A DNA stretch of 64,000 nucleotides from WLWS01 sp965243105. GTDB taxonomy: Bacteria; Pseudomonadota; Gammaproteobacteria; Eutrophobiales; Eutrophobiaceae. The position numbers and the translations under genes are program-made. Shown here piece after piece: positions 1 through 7,700 of the stretch; position 1 is the first letter of the stretch; every line of letters starts with the position of its first letter. The notes below the pieces were generated by a model. It did not search any database. It saw only the letters and a list, made by a program, of their open reading frames with translations, and was not told the origin of the DNA. Location of the stretch: NCBI GenBank assembly GCA_965243105.1, contig CBDEUC010000003.1, positions 744,001 to 808,000 on the forward strand. The letters are read 5' to 3'.

Positions 1-277
1 AGCTGGTTGAGGAACCACCACAATAGCCACAGAGAAAACCGTCCAGTGCGCAGTTACGCCAGTAATCGCAACTATTCGGATCTCCCTCAGGCCCTTCAAT
101 CATGCTGTCATCGGGAACACTCGGACGTTCATGAGTATCAGCACGCGCCACGGGTAAGAGCGGAAATGCCGTGGTGCCTACCATCACAGCACCAAGCCGG
201 CCAAGAAAGCCCCTGCGAGAGGTAGTACTTGCAATATTACGTGCAGTGCGTTGAATCCACTTGTCCAGTATTTGCAC
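1..277 (-). CDS. mauA: Amine dehydrogenase light (beta) chain, partial: C-terminus beyond left edge
   Basis: Catalytic subunit of a periplasmic tryptophan tryptophylquinone (TTQ) amine dehydrogenase, which deaminates primary amines to aldehyde and ammonia. The first 92 residues are visible. A GTG start at 277 is preceded by GGAGG at a normal distance. The N-terminus carries a twin-arginine-type signal (TSRRGFLGRLG, then a hydrophobic stretch ending ARA). After it comes the light-chain signature CDYWRNCALDGFLCGYCGG, whose Trp corresponds to the first TTQ tryptophan of Paracoccus MauA. The second TTQ tryptophan and remaining cysteines lie outside the window. It sits 40 bases downstream of the heavy chain in the same direction. 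Methylamine versus aromatic amine as substrate cannot be decided, so aauA is an alternative name. Confidence 0.9.
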   Translation of the reverse strand, partial: MQILDKWIQRTARNIASTTSRRGFLGRLGAVMVGTTAFPLLPVARADTHERPSVPDDSMIEGPEGDPNSCDYWRNCALDGFLCGYCGGSSTS

Positions 278-317
278 CTTGGTTGCCCTCCGACTGTTAG
301 TAAAGCCTCATGCTGGC

Positions 318-1499
318 CTAGTGAGGCGGTGTTTGCATGAGCATTGGTGTTACACCGAGTTCTTTTACCGATCTTAAGTGCTCACCGCTTAAAGCATCAT
401 AAATATCCAGCGTAGCCTCATTATCAGGCACTGAAAAAAGCAGCGGCTTCTCATCCGGACTGACATGAATTGATGTAGCAATACGCTCTGTCTTTATCCG
501 CTTTATACGTTTCTTTTTCTCCATGTCATAGACCCAGACCTCGGGTCCAGCATGCTCATAGGTGTCCGGCGTACCCTGGTGCATGATGGAATAAAGACGC
601 TTGTGCGGTTCGTTCACTGCAATCTGCTGTTTGCCGCCAGTGCGCCAGCCCTCTTTCCTGTCCTCATCATTAACCAGCGACCAGGGCTCGGGAAAACTGA
701 TATCCGCAGCCGATGTATCAATGCTATACAGCATTCCCCCCACCGACGGAAACAACAACATATCTCCGTAACGTACACCATTTTCTGTCACCGGGTCCTT
801 GTCGATATCAAAAAACTTCCTGCTCTGCTTCATGTCTTTTAACTTGCCATTGTCATCCAGCGTAAATGTCGTCGCGGTTCCGTTGCTACAAAGCGAGAGA
901 AAACGTCGGCCACCGGCTGGAATGGCAAGGGTGCAACCTGGAGTAGGAATTTCTCCAACAAACTTCCTTTGCTTGAGATCAACGATACTGACCGAGGTAG
1001 CGGGGGTGATATTTGACACTGCCATGAAGCGATCATCTTCTGAAAGGCCAAATATCGTCATTCGTGGAATAGGCGTAGCTCTCTTGTTGGGGATTTCTAT
1101 TTCTTCTACAAGGGAAAGGGTGACCGGGTCGTAAACGCGTACCATGTCCGAACGGGTGCCACCGACGTGACGACTATAATATGTCTCGGCAGAATAAATC
1201 TCCCGGTAGTGGCTGGGCAGGTTTAAGCGGACATGCACATAACCATTATTCAGTGAACCTATGTACTTTCCCGTGTCACCATCAATTAGATGCGACCTGC
1301 CATCAGAAAATGAAACGAAATTGGGGTCATACACCCAGAGCCAGTGTGCGGTAGGTTTGGCTGTAACCTTTTCTATGACACCAAAGTCGTCAGCCGCCAG
1401 GGGCGCCAGTTCCGCGGCCCTTGCGATTACGGGGCATTGCAGGATGAGTGACAGACAGGTAATGCTGAGAATACGGCGCTGGTTTATTTTTATTGCCAT
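318..1499 (-). CDS. mauB: Amine dehydrogenase heavy (alpha) chain
   Basis: Heavy chain of the TTQ amine dehydrogenase, a periplasmic seven-bladed beta-propeller that holds the light chain. The 393 residues begin with an N-terminal signal (QRRILSITCLSLILQCPVIARA). Family features follow: YYSRHVGGTRSDMVRVYDP, the EIEIPNKRATPIP segment, and near the C-terminus a GPEVWVYDMEKKKRIKRI blade. The ATG at 1499 is preceded by GAAGGGG. Length matches the family (about 380-410). The light chain follows directly. MauE and MauD, which normally lie between heavy and light chains and are needed for light-chain maturation, are absent here, though they could lie beyond the left edge. The gene is divergent from the patatin gene across 157 bases. 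Confidence 0.88.
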   Translation of the reverse strand: MAIKINQRRILSITCLSLILQCPVIARAAELAPLAADDFGVIEKVTAKPTAHWLWVYDPNFVSFSDGRSHLIDGDTGKYIGSLNNGYVHVRLNLPSHYREIYSAETYYSRHVGGTRSDMVRVYDPVTLSLVEEIEIPNKRATPIPRMTIFGLSEDDRFMAVSNITPATSVSIVDLKQRKFVGEIPTPGCTLAIPAGGRRFLSLCSNGTATTFTLDDNGKLKDMKQSRKFFDIDKDPVTENGVRYGDMLLFPSVGGMLYSIDTSAADISFPEPWSLVNDEDRKEGWRTGGKQQIAVNEPHKRLYSIMHQGTPDTYEHAGPEVWVYDMEKKKRIKRIKTERIATSIHVSPDEKPLLFSVPDNEATLDIYDALSGEHLRSVKELGVTPMLMQTPPH

Positions 1500-1656
1500 G
1501 TCTTCTGCCCCTTCAATCCTTCATCACTTGGTTCAGTTCGATTCTAATGCGCCGATAACTCAAGGTAAACCGCTTTACTGTTATTTTAATTTGGGTATTC
1601 GCTCTATGCCCTATTGACTGGAAAATCCATGCTAGTTAGCTGAATATAGGAATATT

Positions 1657-2784
1657 ATGAGTACAGGACTTGTACTTTCAGGTGGTGGTGCACGCGCTGC
1701 GTACCAGGTCGGCGTGCTCAAGGCCGTGGTTGAAATACTGGGACAACCGGAAAAAAACCCATTCCCGATCATCAGTGGTTCATCTGCTGGCGCCATCAAT
1801 TCCTCGGTAGTGGCCTGCGAAAGCGATCGCTTTTCGGAGGCAATTCCCAAGCTTGAAGCAGTCTGGCGTGGATTAACGTCAACGGACGTTCACGAACTCG
1901 GCGGCATGGCCATAGCCGGCGCACTTTTTTCCCTGGGCAGGTCAGTATTTCATGATGGTTATAGCACCGGTAAACCCTGGTCCCTGCTGGATAATGCGCC
2001 GCTCAGGGAACTATTACTGCAGGCCGTGCGTATTGGTCGGCTCAGCGAGATGTTGCGACAGGAACACCTCTCGGCAATCAGCATTTCTGCGCTTGGTTAT
2101 ACCAGTGGTGACACTATCAGTTTCTACCAAAGTCATCGGGATATACCCATCTGGAAACGTCACCGCCGAATAGGCAGCCGCGCCCAGCTTCGACATGACC
2201 ACCTGATGGCATCTACGGCTATTCCCGGGATTTATCCCGCGGTAAAGATTAACCGCGAGTATTTCGGCGATGGGTCGGTAAGACAAACAGCGCCCCTGAG
2301 TTCGGCATTGCATCTCGGTGCAAAAAAGTTATTTGTTATTGGCGTAAGTCATAACCCGGTCGTCACTGAACAGGAAAGACAGAAAACAGTTCACACTCCG
2401 TCCCTGGCGCAGATGACCTCCCATTTTTTTAACAGCGGCTTTATCGACGCCCTTGAACAGGACATGGAACGACTGCAGCGCCTGAATAACCTGCTACAGC
2501 GCCTGCCGGAGGATGAGCTGGAGAAAGTGGAATTTCGTGAAGTGGACGTCCTGTCCATTACCCCGTCAAGGGCCTTTGACAAGATCGCCGTTGAACACCT
2601 GGACACGCTGCCAAGATCCATGCGATTCCTGTTCAAACGGCTGGGAGCAACGGGACAGGGAGGTGGTACCAGTCTTGCGAGTTACCTGATGTTTGAAACC
2701 GAGTTTATTGGTGAATTGATTGAACTGGGCTACCAGGACGCCCTGGACAAGCGTGATGAGATACTTGTTTTCTTGTCGAAATAG
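1657..2784 (+). CDS. Patatin-like phospholipase family protein
   Basis: Putative serine acyl hydrolase of the patatin fold (lipid acyl hydrolase or phospholipase A). The 375 residues show the oxyanion-hole glycine motif LSGGGARAAYQVGVL at residues 7-21, the nucleophile elbow GSSAG at about 42-46, and the second dyad residue in FGDGSVRQTAPLSSAL. There is no signal peptide, so a cytoplasmic or membrane-peripheral location is likely. The C-terminal third (after about residue 250) is charged and helical and is not recognised. AGGA lies just before the ATG. It is a single-gene unit between the divergent amine dehydrogenase operon and the convergent malonate operon. The substrate is unknown. Confidence 0.85.
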   Translation: MSTGLVLSGGGARAAYQVGVLKAVVEILGQPEKNPFPIISGSSAGAINSSVVACESDRFSEAIPKLEAVWRGLTSTDVHELGGMAIAGALFSLGRSVFHDGYSTGKPWSLLDNAPLRELLLQAVRIGRLSEMLRQEHLSAISISALGYTSGDTISFYQSHRDIPIWKRHRRIGSRAQLRHDHLMASTAIPGIYPAVKINREYFGDGSVRQTAPLSSALHLGAKKLFVIGVSHNPVVTEQERQKTVHTPSLAQMTSHFFNSGFIDALEQDMERLQRLNNLLQRLPEDELEKVEFREVDVLSITPSRAFDKIAVEHLDTLPRSMRFLFKRLGATGQGGGTSLASYLMFETEFIGELIELGYQDALDKRDEILVFLSK

Positions 2785-2821
2785 AACGTACACCTGGCCG
2801 GGCCATTTTTCTAAATTGCAG

Positions 2822-2918
2822 CTGTGTGACATAGATAAGCAGACCTTCGGCGGCATGGATGCCGCCGTAGAGCGTACATGGATGTATTCACAGCGTGTCT
2901 GTGTTCTATGTCATGCAG
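2822..2918. repeat. Multi-stem structured intergenic element with twin UGGA-capped hairpins
   Basis: The gap between the convergent patatin and malonyl-CoA synthase genes can fold almost completely. Outer helix: 2822-2835 pairs with 2905-2918 (14 pairs including two G-U wobbles). Second helix: 2839-2844 with 2897-2902. Inside are two hairpins with the same cap: 2848-2855/2860-2867 (CGGCGGCA / TGCCGCCG) and 2874-2878/2883-2887 (GTACA / TGTAT), both closing on the tetraloop TGGA, so each contains CATGGATG. The pairing is seen directly; function is unknown. It could be a dispersed intergenic repeat, a non-coding RNA or a bidirectional 3' end. I noticed no second copy in this window. Confidence 0.6.
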
Positions 2919-2943
2919 ATGCAAAAATCCCGGCGAAATGTTC

Positions 2944-4467
2944 TTACTGCAGCAGGGCCTGGTAAGAATCACGTAGTAAATTCTTCTGCACCTTGCCCAT
3001 GGTATTCCTGGGTAATTCGTCAACAAAAACGATACGCTTGGGTACCTTGAATCCTGCCAGCTTTTGCTTCAGGTCCGATATAACTTTATCTTCCTCGAGA
3101 ACCTTGTCTTTCGCCGTCACCACGACGGCAACAACAGCTTCTCCAAAATCAGCATGGGGCACACCGATGACGGCTGATTCTTTCACCCCGTCCAGTTCGT
3201 TAATAAGCCCTTCCACTTCCACCGGGTAGACGTTAAGCCCACCGCTGATGACCATATCTTTGCTTCTCCCAACGATAGAAACATAGCCATCTTCATCGAT
3301 GACGCCCTTGTCGCCGGTATTGAAAAAACCATCCTTGGACTTGTCCTCGGCTGTTTTCTCCGGCATACGCCAGTACTCGCGAAAAACATTCTTGCCCCTG
3401 ACCTGGAGATTGCCGATTTCCCCGGCAGGTAACTCACCACCGTTATCATCACAAATGCGAACTTCTACTCCGGGTAAGGGCGGCCCAACTGTTCCTGCCT
3501 TGCGTTCTCCGTCAAGGGGGTTCGAGGTGTTCATGTTGGTTTCGGTCATACCATAGCGCTCCAGGATACGATGACCGGTGCGTTCCTCAAATTCGTAGAA
3601 AGTTTCTTCAAGGAGGGGAGCTGAGCCAGACACGAACAGTCGCATATGGGCTGCAACATCGCGGTTAAAACCCTCGCTGGCAAGAAGACGGGTATAGTAA
3701 GTCGGTACTCCCATCATGCTGCTGCACTCCGGCATCAGCCTGGTAACTTTTTCGGTGTCAAAACCGGCCAGCCAGCGCATGCTCGCTCCGCTGAGCAACA
3801 CACAACCAAGCGCTACAAACAGCCCGTGAACATGAAAAATGGGAAGCGCGTGCAGGAGAACATCCTCCTCGGTAAAACCCCATGCCTGTACCAGGGTCGC
3901 CGCATTTTCATAGAGATTGCCGTGGGTCAGTACGATGCCCTTGGGTACCCCTGTCGTTCCCGATGAGTACAGCAGGCAGGCCATGTCATCCGCGGCTTTT
4001 TCCACGAGGACCGCGCTGTCGGTGGTTGCCGCAGATAGATCCCGCAGGCTTCCGGAACCATCGGCATCAAGGGTAAAAAGATGCGGTATGTTCAATTTCG
4101 ACAACAGCGGTGCCAACACTTCTTCGCTGGCACTGTGACACACGACTACGGCAGGTTCGGCATTGCCAAAAAAGTATTCCAGCTCGGCAATGGTATAGCC
4201 CGTATTCAGGGGATGAAAAACAAAACCACCCCGCAGGCATGCCAGGTAAAGACAAAGGGCTTGTGGAGACTTGGCGACCTGCACCGAGATTCGATCACCC
4301 GGCCGGGCGCCTGAGGCTGCAAGAAAATTTGCCAGGCGCGCCGACTCCCGGTCAATATCTGCATAGCTAAAGGATACTCCCGCGTCGGTGACCAGCAGTG
4401 GCTTGTCCAGGCGGGTACGGGCTATATCCTGGATATAGGCGTAGAGATTATGATCCTGTTCAGACAC
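2944..4467 (-). CDS. matB: Malonyl-CoA synthase (AMP-forming)
   Basis: Ligates malonate to CoA using ATP. ANL-superfamily motifs are present: the P-loop YSSGTTGVPKGIVLTH, the family-typical ALPIFHVHGLFVALG, the A5 motif with MatB-specific context RYGMTETNMNTSNPLDGE, TGDKGVIDEDGYVSIVGRSKD, and the catalytic lysine in LPRNTMGKVQK near the C-terminus. About 507 residues from a GTG at 4467, chosen because NLYAYIQ matches the family N-terminus and the GTG lies 13 bases after the madM stop; the upstream in-frame extension would run into madM. It is last in the operon after madL and madM, so imported malonate would be activated to malonyl-CoA at once. Methylmalonate is a possible alternative substrate. 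Confidence 0.9.
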   Translation of the reverse strand: MSEQDHNLYAYIQDIARTRLDKPLLVTDAGVSFSYADIDRESARLANFLAASGARPGDRISVQVAKSPQALCLYLACLRGGFVFHPLNTGYTIAELEYFFGNAEPAVVVCHSASEEVLAPLLSKLNIPHLFTLDADGSGSLRDLSAATTDSAVLVEKAADDMACLLYSSGTTGVPKGIVLTHGNLYENAATLVQAWGFTEEDVLLHALPIFHVHGLFVALGCVLLSGASMRWLAGFDTEKVTRLMPECSSMMGVPTYYTRLLASEGFNRDVAAHMRLFVSGSAPLLEETFYEFEERTGHRILERYGMTETNMNTSNPLDGERKAGTVGPPLPGVEVRICDDNGGELPAGEIGNLQVRGKNVFREYWRMPEKTAEDKSKDGFFNTGDKGVIDEDGYVSIVGRSKDMVISGGLNVYPVEVEGLINELDGVKESAVIGVPHADFGEAVVAVVVTAKDKVLEEDKVISDLKQKLAGFKVPKRIVFVDELPRNTMGKVQKNLLRDSYQALLQ

Positions 4468-4480
4468 GTTGATATATTTT

Positions 4481-5254
4481 TCAGCCGAGCAGGGCCCTGA
4501 CAGTAAAAAACAGTATAGACGGACACAGCAGGCAGCCAACTCCCGTATAAAATGTCGCCGTCATGGCACCGTAGGGTACCAGTTCCGGATCGGTGGCTGC
4601 GAGGCCCGCGGCAACGCCACTCGTGGTACCCATCAAGCCACCATAAACCATCGCCGATTGCGGATTATTGAGACCTATAACAGGTGCAACAAAGGCGGTG
4701 CCCACCATGACCAGTACAGACTTGACCAGTCCCGCAGCCACGCTGAGCGCAACCACCTCAGAGCTTGCCCCGAGAGCAGTACCGGTGACCGGCCCGACGA
4801 TGTAGGTCGCGGCGCCTGCACCAATAGTGGTAACCGAGACAGGATCGCTGTAACCAAATGCCACTGCCACAGCAGCGCCCACCACGAACGAAAGCATGAC
4901 ACCAAAAAAAATGGAAAAGGCACCAATAAATCCCGCCTTCCTGATAGCATCAAGGTCGGCTCCAAACGCCGTGGCCACGATGGCAAAATCCCGAAACATG
5001 GCCCCGCCAAGGATCCCTACCCCGGCAAGTACCGGCAGGTCTGCGATGCCCTTCTCGCCGCCGCTTACATGACCACCGATATAGGCGATAACAAGACCGA
5101 GGGTAATGGCAATAGCGGAACCATGCACCTGCCCTCGAGTGAGCCTGTCAGACAGCCAGTATGACAGCCAGACAAGTACGCCAACAAAAACAAAAGCAGT
5201 AATGATGCCGTTTTTGTTCAGTGCCGATGTCAGCGTAGTTAACAGCGTTTCCAT
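4481..5254 (-). CDS. madM: Malonate transporter subunit MadM
   Basis: Larger subunit of the two-component MadLM malonate carrier of the inner membrane, believed to be sodium-coupled. The 257 residues form many hydrophobic segments with glycine-rich links such as GGHVSGGEKGIADLPVLAG, FGYSDPVSVTTIGAGAATYI and VYGGLMGTTSGVAAGLAATDP, all typical of MadM. The ATG at 5254 lies two bases after the madL stop (TGA-GC-ATG), implying translational coupling; a longer upstream start would overlap madL for no reason. matB follows after 13 bases, completing an uptake-plus-activation module. Confidence 0.9.
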   Translation of the reverse strand: METLLTTLTSALNKNGIITAFVFVGVLVWLSYWLSDRLTRGQVHGSAIAITLGLVIAYIGGHVSGGEKGIADLPVLAGVGILGGAMFRDFAIVATAFGADLDAIRKAGFIGAFSIFFGVMLSFVVGAAVAVAFGYSDPVSVTTIGAGAATYIVGPVTGTALGASSEVVALSVAAGLVKSVLVMVGTAFVAPVIGLNNPQSAMVYGGLMGTTSGVAAGLAATDPELVPYGAMTATFYTGVGCLLCPSILFFTVRALLG

Positions 5255-5256
5255 GC

Positions 5257-5643
5257 TCAGCCGTCTTCGTCTTTTTCGCTTGCTTTGTCGTCCCCGCCGA
5301 AACGCGCAAACACCGGGATAAGGGCAAAACTCGCAGCCACTGCAAGTGCCCCCGCAATCACGGCAAGCCATCCACTTGAAACAGCCGCGATGACATTCTG
5401 TTTTGCCGCCATGGCAACCACGACAGGAATATACATGGCACTCCAGAAGGTAATGCCGGATTGACTGGGAGAGGAAAGTTCAAACCTCGTGCCTGAAAGG
5501 TTAGACAGCAAGAGGAGCAGTAGCATGGCGATACCAACACCACCCACGTTGGCTTCAATGCCCAGGGCAATACCGAGCAGGTCGCCCAGGTAAATACCCA
5601 GCAACATGCAAAAGCCCAGCAGTGCGACGCCGTAAACTATCAT
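5257..5643 (-). CDS. madL: Malonate transporter subunit MadL
   Basis: Small subunit of the MadLM malonate carrier. The 128 residues form four hydrophobic segments. The N-terminus (MIVYGVALLGFCMLLGIYLG followed by DLLGIALGIEANVGGVGIAM) is characteristic of MadL, and the tail is a charged cytosolic stretch (FARFGGDDKASEKDEDG). The ATG at 5643 overlaps the stop of the upstream ferredoxin-cyclase by four bases (ATGA) and its own stop is two bases from madM. The transporter is therefore translationally tied both to madM and to the cyclase, which is unusual for malonate loci. Confidence 0.9.
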   Translation of the reverse strand: MIVYGVALLGFCMLLGIYLGDLLGIALGIEANVGGVGIAMLLLLLLSNLSGTRFELSSPSQSGITFWSAMYIPVVVAMAAKQNVIAAVSSGWLAVIAGALAVAASFALIPVFARFGGDDKASEKDEDG

Positions 5644-6566
5644 TTCCCGTTCATCGAAAGGACTTCGTAGATATCATGCTCGCCAGTCTTGCCCTTGATT
5701 TCTACCGAGCAGGTCTTGCCAATTTCAAGACTATCGCCGATTTCCTCGAAAACCGACCGTGAAATAAGCAAGTTGGTCCCGGATGCCTTGTTTGCTGACT
5801 CCACCCGGCTGGCAAAATTTACCGCATCCCCGATGACCATCTTCCTGTCTCCCATGGAATCATCGATGGTACCAATCACAACATCGCCACAATGAATGCC
5901 GATACCTATGCCAAGGCCCTGCTGGTAGGTGTTCTCCAGGTAGGGTTGCATTTGCTCCATGACCTCCAGCATTTGCAATCCACAGCGCACCGCGTTTTCG
6001 GGTGCCGAGCCAGTTTCTTCGACGCCAAAAAGAGCCAGCAGGCCATCACCCATGTAATTGTAAACCTGCCCGTGGTTCTCCTCGATGACCTGGCGCATTT
6101 TTCGAAAGTAGCGATTCAGCATGTGGATCACGTCATAGGGAAGCTGCTTGTCTGAAAACGATGTGAAATTCCTGATGTCGGAAAACAGTATGACCACCCT
6201 CTTTTCTACACCACTTGAGTTAATGGCCTGTTCCTGCCCGGATACGGTAGACAGGGCCATGTCCACGTCGTCGTCGTCAATCACGAGCCTGCGGGCCTGG
6301 ATATCACCCATGACGCGGGTTTGGCAGGCCAGCCTCACATTGCCGCAAAAACCCAGCTTGCGGGACAGGAATATTTCGCTTTCACCCGGCAATGACACTT
6401 CAAGCTTGTTTGCGTTTACCACAAAAACCCGGCAGGTCGTACACCTTGCTTTTCCACCACACACGTGGGTATGGGGAATCCCTGCTCGCAGCGCAGCCTG
6501 GAGGATGGTTTCATCCTCTTTGACCTCTACTGTCATGTTGTCAGGTGCAAAATTGATTGACGGCAT
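5640..6566 (-). CDS. [2Fe-2S] ferredoxin / class III adenylate-guanylate cyclase fusion
   Basis: A 308-residue cytosolic protein. Residues 1-95 are a plant-type ferredoxin domain with ligands Cys36-X5-Cys42-X2-Cys45-X35-Cys81. Residues about 120-300 are a class III nucleotide cyclase with the metal-binding aspartates in VVILFSDIRNFTSFSD and YMGDGLLALFG, and the IGDAVNFASRVESANKASGT segment holding the asparagine/arginine transition-state pair. The purine-selecting residues are not decided by eye, so cAMP versus cGMP is open. The cluster makes redox or iron control of cyclase activity plausible. It lies 12 bases after the P1 peptidase gene and overlaps madL by four bases, placing a second-messenger enzyme inside a malonate operon. 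Confidence 0.88.
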   Translation of the reverse strand: MPSINFAPDNMTVEVKEDETILQAALRAGIPHTHVCGGKARCTTCRVFVVNANKLEVSLPGESEIFLSRKLGFCGNVRLACQTRVMGDIQARRLVIDDDDVDMALSTVSGQEQAINSSGVEKRVVILFSDIRNFTSFSDKQLPYDVIHMLNRYFRKMRQVIEENHGQVYNYMGDGLLALFGVEETGSAPENAVRCGLQMLEVMEQMQPYLENTYQQGLGIGIGIHCGDVVIGTIDDSMGDRKMVIGDAVNFASRVESANKASGTNLLISRSVFEEIGDSLEIGKTCSVEIKGKTGEHDIYEVLSMNGK

Positions 6567-6578
6567 AGGCTGGTATTT

Positions 6579-7700
6579 TTAGATACGATTGTATTCGCGC
6601 ATGAGCGCAATGAGACGATCATGATCGATCGCTTCAAGCATCAATCCCGGCGGCTTAACTGTCGGTACCGATTCTGCTGCAAGCATGGCGTTGATTATTG
6701 CCTCTTCCACGGATTGCACGGCGGCTTCGTACACCGTATCGATGAAGTGGTCATTGATTGATTCCATTTGGTAATGCATTGGATTGTCGCCACCGATACC
6801 GGGGAAATCAATCTCATTGGCCACCGAAAAAGCCAGGACAATATCACCGGAATAATGACCACCCGGTGAACCGGTACGCGCTATACCCATCGCTCCCCTT
6901 TTTGCCAGCCTCCTGAGTTGATTTGGCAACAGGGGCACATCGGTGGCAATGATAACTATGATAGAGCCCTGCTCGTGACCAAGCATTCCCGAGATAATGG
7001 CGTTTTCGGTAATGTGCTTGCCCACCGGGACACCACAAATAGTACAGTCATGCCGGGTGCCAAAATTGGACTGCACCAGGGCGGCGACGGTGTAATCATT
7101 TCCCTGCAAGTTGATGAGCCGCGAAGATGTGCCAGTGCCGCCCTTGAATTCATAGGTCTGCATACCTGCGCCGCCACCCACGTTACCTTCTGCGACCCTG
7201 CCCCCCCGGGCTGAATCCAGCGCCTCAAACACGTGTTCCTCGCTGATATGCAAACCACAGATATCGCTGGTCAGGCCATCATAGGTCTCTGCAATCACCG
7301 GCAGGGCCCAGCCGTGATCATCAAGAAACTGGCTGGAATACTGCTGGATCATCCATTTTACGGTGCTGTGATGAACCATCCCCACGGAATGGCTATTGGT
7401 AATGCACACAGGGCTGGTGAAATAGCCGGCGTCATTGATCCAGTGGGTCCCGGTCATCTCGCCGTTGCCATTGAGGTTAAAGTGCCCTGCCCACACGGGT
7501 GAAAACCTGTCCTGTTTTCCGCGCGGCAGGATGGACGTGACACCGGTCAGTACCGGCCCCTTCCCCACTTCCAGTTCGCCGCTTCCCTGTGCCAGGGTAC
7601 AAAAACCGACTTCAACACCGGGAACGTCTGTGATGGCATTATGTGTGCCCGGATTACCATCAAGGGGAAGCCCCAGTTCCCTCGCTCTCGCTTTAGTCAT
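6579..7700 (-). CDS. P1 family (DmpA/BapA-like) N-terminal-nucleophile aminopeptidase or amidase
   Basis: A 373-residue member of peptidase family S58/P1 (DmpA, beta-aminopeptidases, nylon-oligomer hydrolase NylC relatives), which self-cleaves so that a serine becomes the N-terminal nucleophile. The predicted site is Gly245-Ser246 in GHEQGSIIVIIATDVPLLP, the same context as DmpA. Other family features are ITDVPGVEVGFCT, GHFNLNGNGEMTG, ITNSHSVGMVH and VAEGNVGGGAGM. There is no signal peptide. It overlaps the upstream MFS gene by four bases (ATGA) and precedes the ferredoxin-cyclase. Co-transcription with malonate uptake suggests it could release malonate or a beta-amino product from an amide; that is inference only. 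Confidence 0.88.
   Translation of the reverse strand: MTKARARELGLPLDGNPGTHNAITDVPGVEVGFCTLAQGSGELEVGKGPVLTGVTSILPRGKQDRFSPVWAGHFNLNGNGEMTGTHWINDAGYFTSPVCITNSHSVGMVHHSTVKWMIQQYSSQFLDDHGWALPVIAETYDGLTSDICGLHISEEHVFEALDSARGGRVAEGNVGGGAGMQTYEFKGGTGTSSRLINLQGNDYTVAALVQSNFGTRHDCTICGVPVGKHITENAIISGMLGHEQGSIIVIIATDVPLLPNQLRRLAKRGAMGIARTGSPGGHYSGDIVLAFSVANEIDFPGIGGDNPMHYQMESINDHFIDTVYEAAVQSVEEAIINAMLAAESVPTVKPPGLMLEAIDHDRLIALMREYNRI

Noticed and set aside
2720..2965. Small plus-strand reading frame spanning the structured intergenic element
   Set aside because: It overlaps the patatin gene end, crosses the stem-loops and has no ribosome site; the sequence is explained by RNA-like pairing.
4469..5164. 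Open frame of 231 codons on the plus strand opposite madM
   Set aside because: Composition is typical of an antisense shadow (many R, H, G, N, with no domain), while madM on the other strand has clear motifs.
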